A DNA stretch of 5,679 bases, taken from positions 1-5,679 of the forward strand of contig JAGVCD010000241.1 of NCBI GenBank assembly GCA_020059425.1, given 5' to 3'. Below the pieces are notes generated by a model. It did no database searches. It saw nothing but the letters and a program-made list of their open reading frames with translations, and had not been told where the DNA came from. Origin of the DNA: Chamaesiphon sp. (GTDB taxonomy: Bacteria; Cyanobacteriota; Cyanobacteriia; Cyanobacteriales; Chamaesiphonaceae). Made by a program: the position numbers and the translations under genes. Numbering within the stretch: position 1 is the stretch's first letter; each line of letters opens with the position of its first letter. Of the stretch, positions 5,317 through 5,679 are shown one piece after another.

Positions 5317-5679
5317 GTGGGAAAAGATTCTTTGGGCTATCGTCATAATGAGCATTCTGTGGGACTAGCTACTGTCCATTTAGTTTGGATACCCAAAAGA
5401 CGTAGACCAGTTCTAAAGGGAGATATCAAACTACGACTATCTGAAATCCTAGATTCTGTTGCCCATGATAAGGGTTGGATTATAAAGGCCAAGGAAATTG
5501 CCTCAGACCATGTTCATTTGCTGATTGAATATGACGAAACTACTCCAATTTGTGAAGTTGTTAGAGCTTTTAAAGGCCGTAGTTCTAGATTACTTAGAGC
5601 TGAGTTTCCAAGTTTACTCAAGTTGCCCTCGTTGTGGACTAGAAGTTATTTCTATGACACCAGTGGCAAAGTCAGTACA
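5317..5679 (+). CDS. tnpA: TnpA, HUH Y1 transposase of an IS200/IS605 element (3' end outside window)
   Basis: These are the first 121 codons of a small single-strand transposase (usually about 130-150 aa) that cuts and rejoins the top strand of the element through a 5'-phosphotyrosine link. Visible features are TVHLVWIPKRRRPVLKGDI (residues 19-37), the beta-strand start typical of the family, and the metal-binding HUH motif as DHVHLLIEYD (64-73, His65 and His67). They are followed by VRAFKGRSSRLLRAEFPSL (82-100) and LWTRSYFYDTSG (106-117). The catalytic tyrosine helix normally comes just after this point and is cut off, so I cannot confirm that the enzyme is complete. No frameshift or internal stop occurs in the visible part. 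The start is GTG at 5317, with GGAGAG just upstream and no ATG available. The gene is divergent from tnpB. Confidence 0.88.
   Translation, partial: MGKDSLGYRHNEHSVGLATVHLVWIPKRRRPVLKGDIKLRLSEILDSVAHDKGWIIKAKEIASDHVHLLIEYDETTPICEVVRAFKGRSSRLLRAEFPSLLKLPSLWTRSYFYDTSGKVST

Larger units (their letters stand above)
3679..5679. mobile_element. IS200/IS605-family insertion sequence (IS605-type, divergent tnpA and tnpB), incomplete at right
   Basis: The segment contains a TnpB nuclease gene on the minus strand and a divergent HUH Y1 transposase gene (tnpA) on the plus strand. A hairpin followed by TTCAA lies at the outer side of tnpB, which is the arrangement of IS605-type elements. By family convention the tnpB-proximal end (at 3679) is the right end; the left end lies beyond the window, past tnpA. 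Such elements move as single-stranded circles by TnpA, leave no target duplication and lack terminal inverted repeats, so the boundary is inferred from the hairpin and the TCAA-like cleavage motif. The CGATCG palindrome, frequent in the flanking chromosome, does not occur here, which supports a separate origin. I cannot assign a named IS. Confidence 0.85.

Noticed and set aside
1..5679. CRISPR array, tRNA or rRNA genes
   Set aside because: I saw no regularly spaced direct repeats and no tRNA- or rRNA-like sequence on either strand.

Overview
The window looks like a stretch of a cyanobacterial chromosome. Two things suggest this. The proteins (an SbcD of the long 'GGDAFPD' type, a PfkA of the GGDGS/PKTIDND type, FolK, and a phosphoglucomutase/phosphomannomutase) read like cyanobacterial versions. 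The palindromic core CGATCG, the centre of the cyanobacterial HIP1 repeat, is also strongly iterated: I count 17 copies in the first 3.65 kb. I cannot place the genus.

Layout: all chromosomal genes lie on the minus strand, so the transcriptional order runs from right to left. pfkA (6-phosphofructokinase, ATG at 3649) is followed after 6 bp by folK (folate biosynthesis, ATG at 2572). A gap of about 230 bp then carries what looks like the decayed C-terminal end of a DUF2887/Rpn-type PD-(D/E)XK nuclease-transposase. After the gap come sbcD (nuclease subunit of SbcCD, ATG at 1859) and, only 2 bp later, the N-terminal 188 codons of a phosphohexomutase (ATG at 564) that runs off the left edge.

The right 2 kb (about 3679 to the window end) is an IS200/IS605-family element with IS605-type divergent genes. 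tnpB (504 aa, RuvC-like nuclease, TTG start, minus strand) and tnpA (HUH Y1 transposase, GTG start, plus strand, cut by the window end) share a 78-bp promoter region. The end next to tnpB is a hairpin followed by TTCAA, and it lies only about 30 bp from the pfkA start codon. The element points tnpB, and any readthrough from it, into pfkA-folK. The CGATCG core is absent from these 2 kb, which fits recent or foreign origin.

The chromosomal genes are ordinary housekeeping genes with unrelated jobs (glycolysis, folate synthesis, DNA end processing, sugar-phosphate isomerisation). The part worth a second look is the mobile element: a TnpB with intact D/E/D catalytic residues but no zinc-finger cysteines, a probable omega-RNA end whose guide would be the pfkA leader, and likely replacement of the native pfkA promoter. 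I do not see evidence for an entirely new system.
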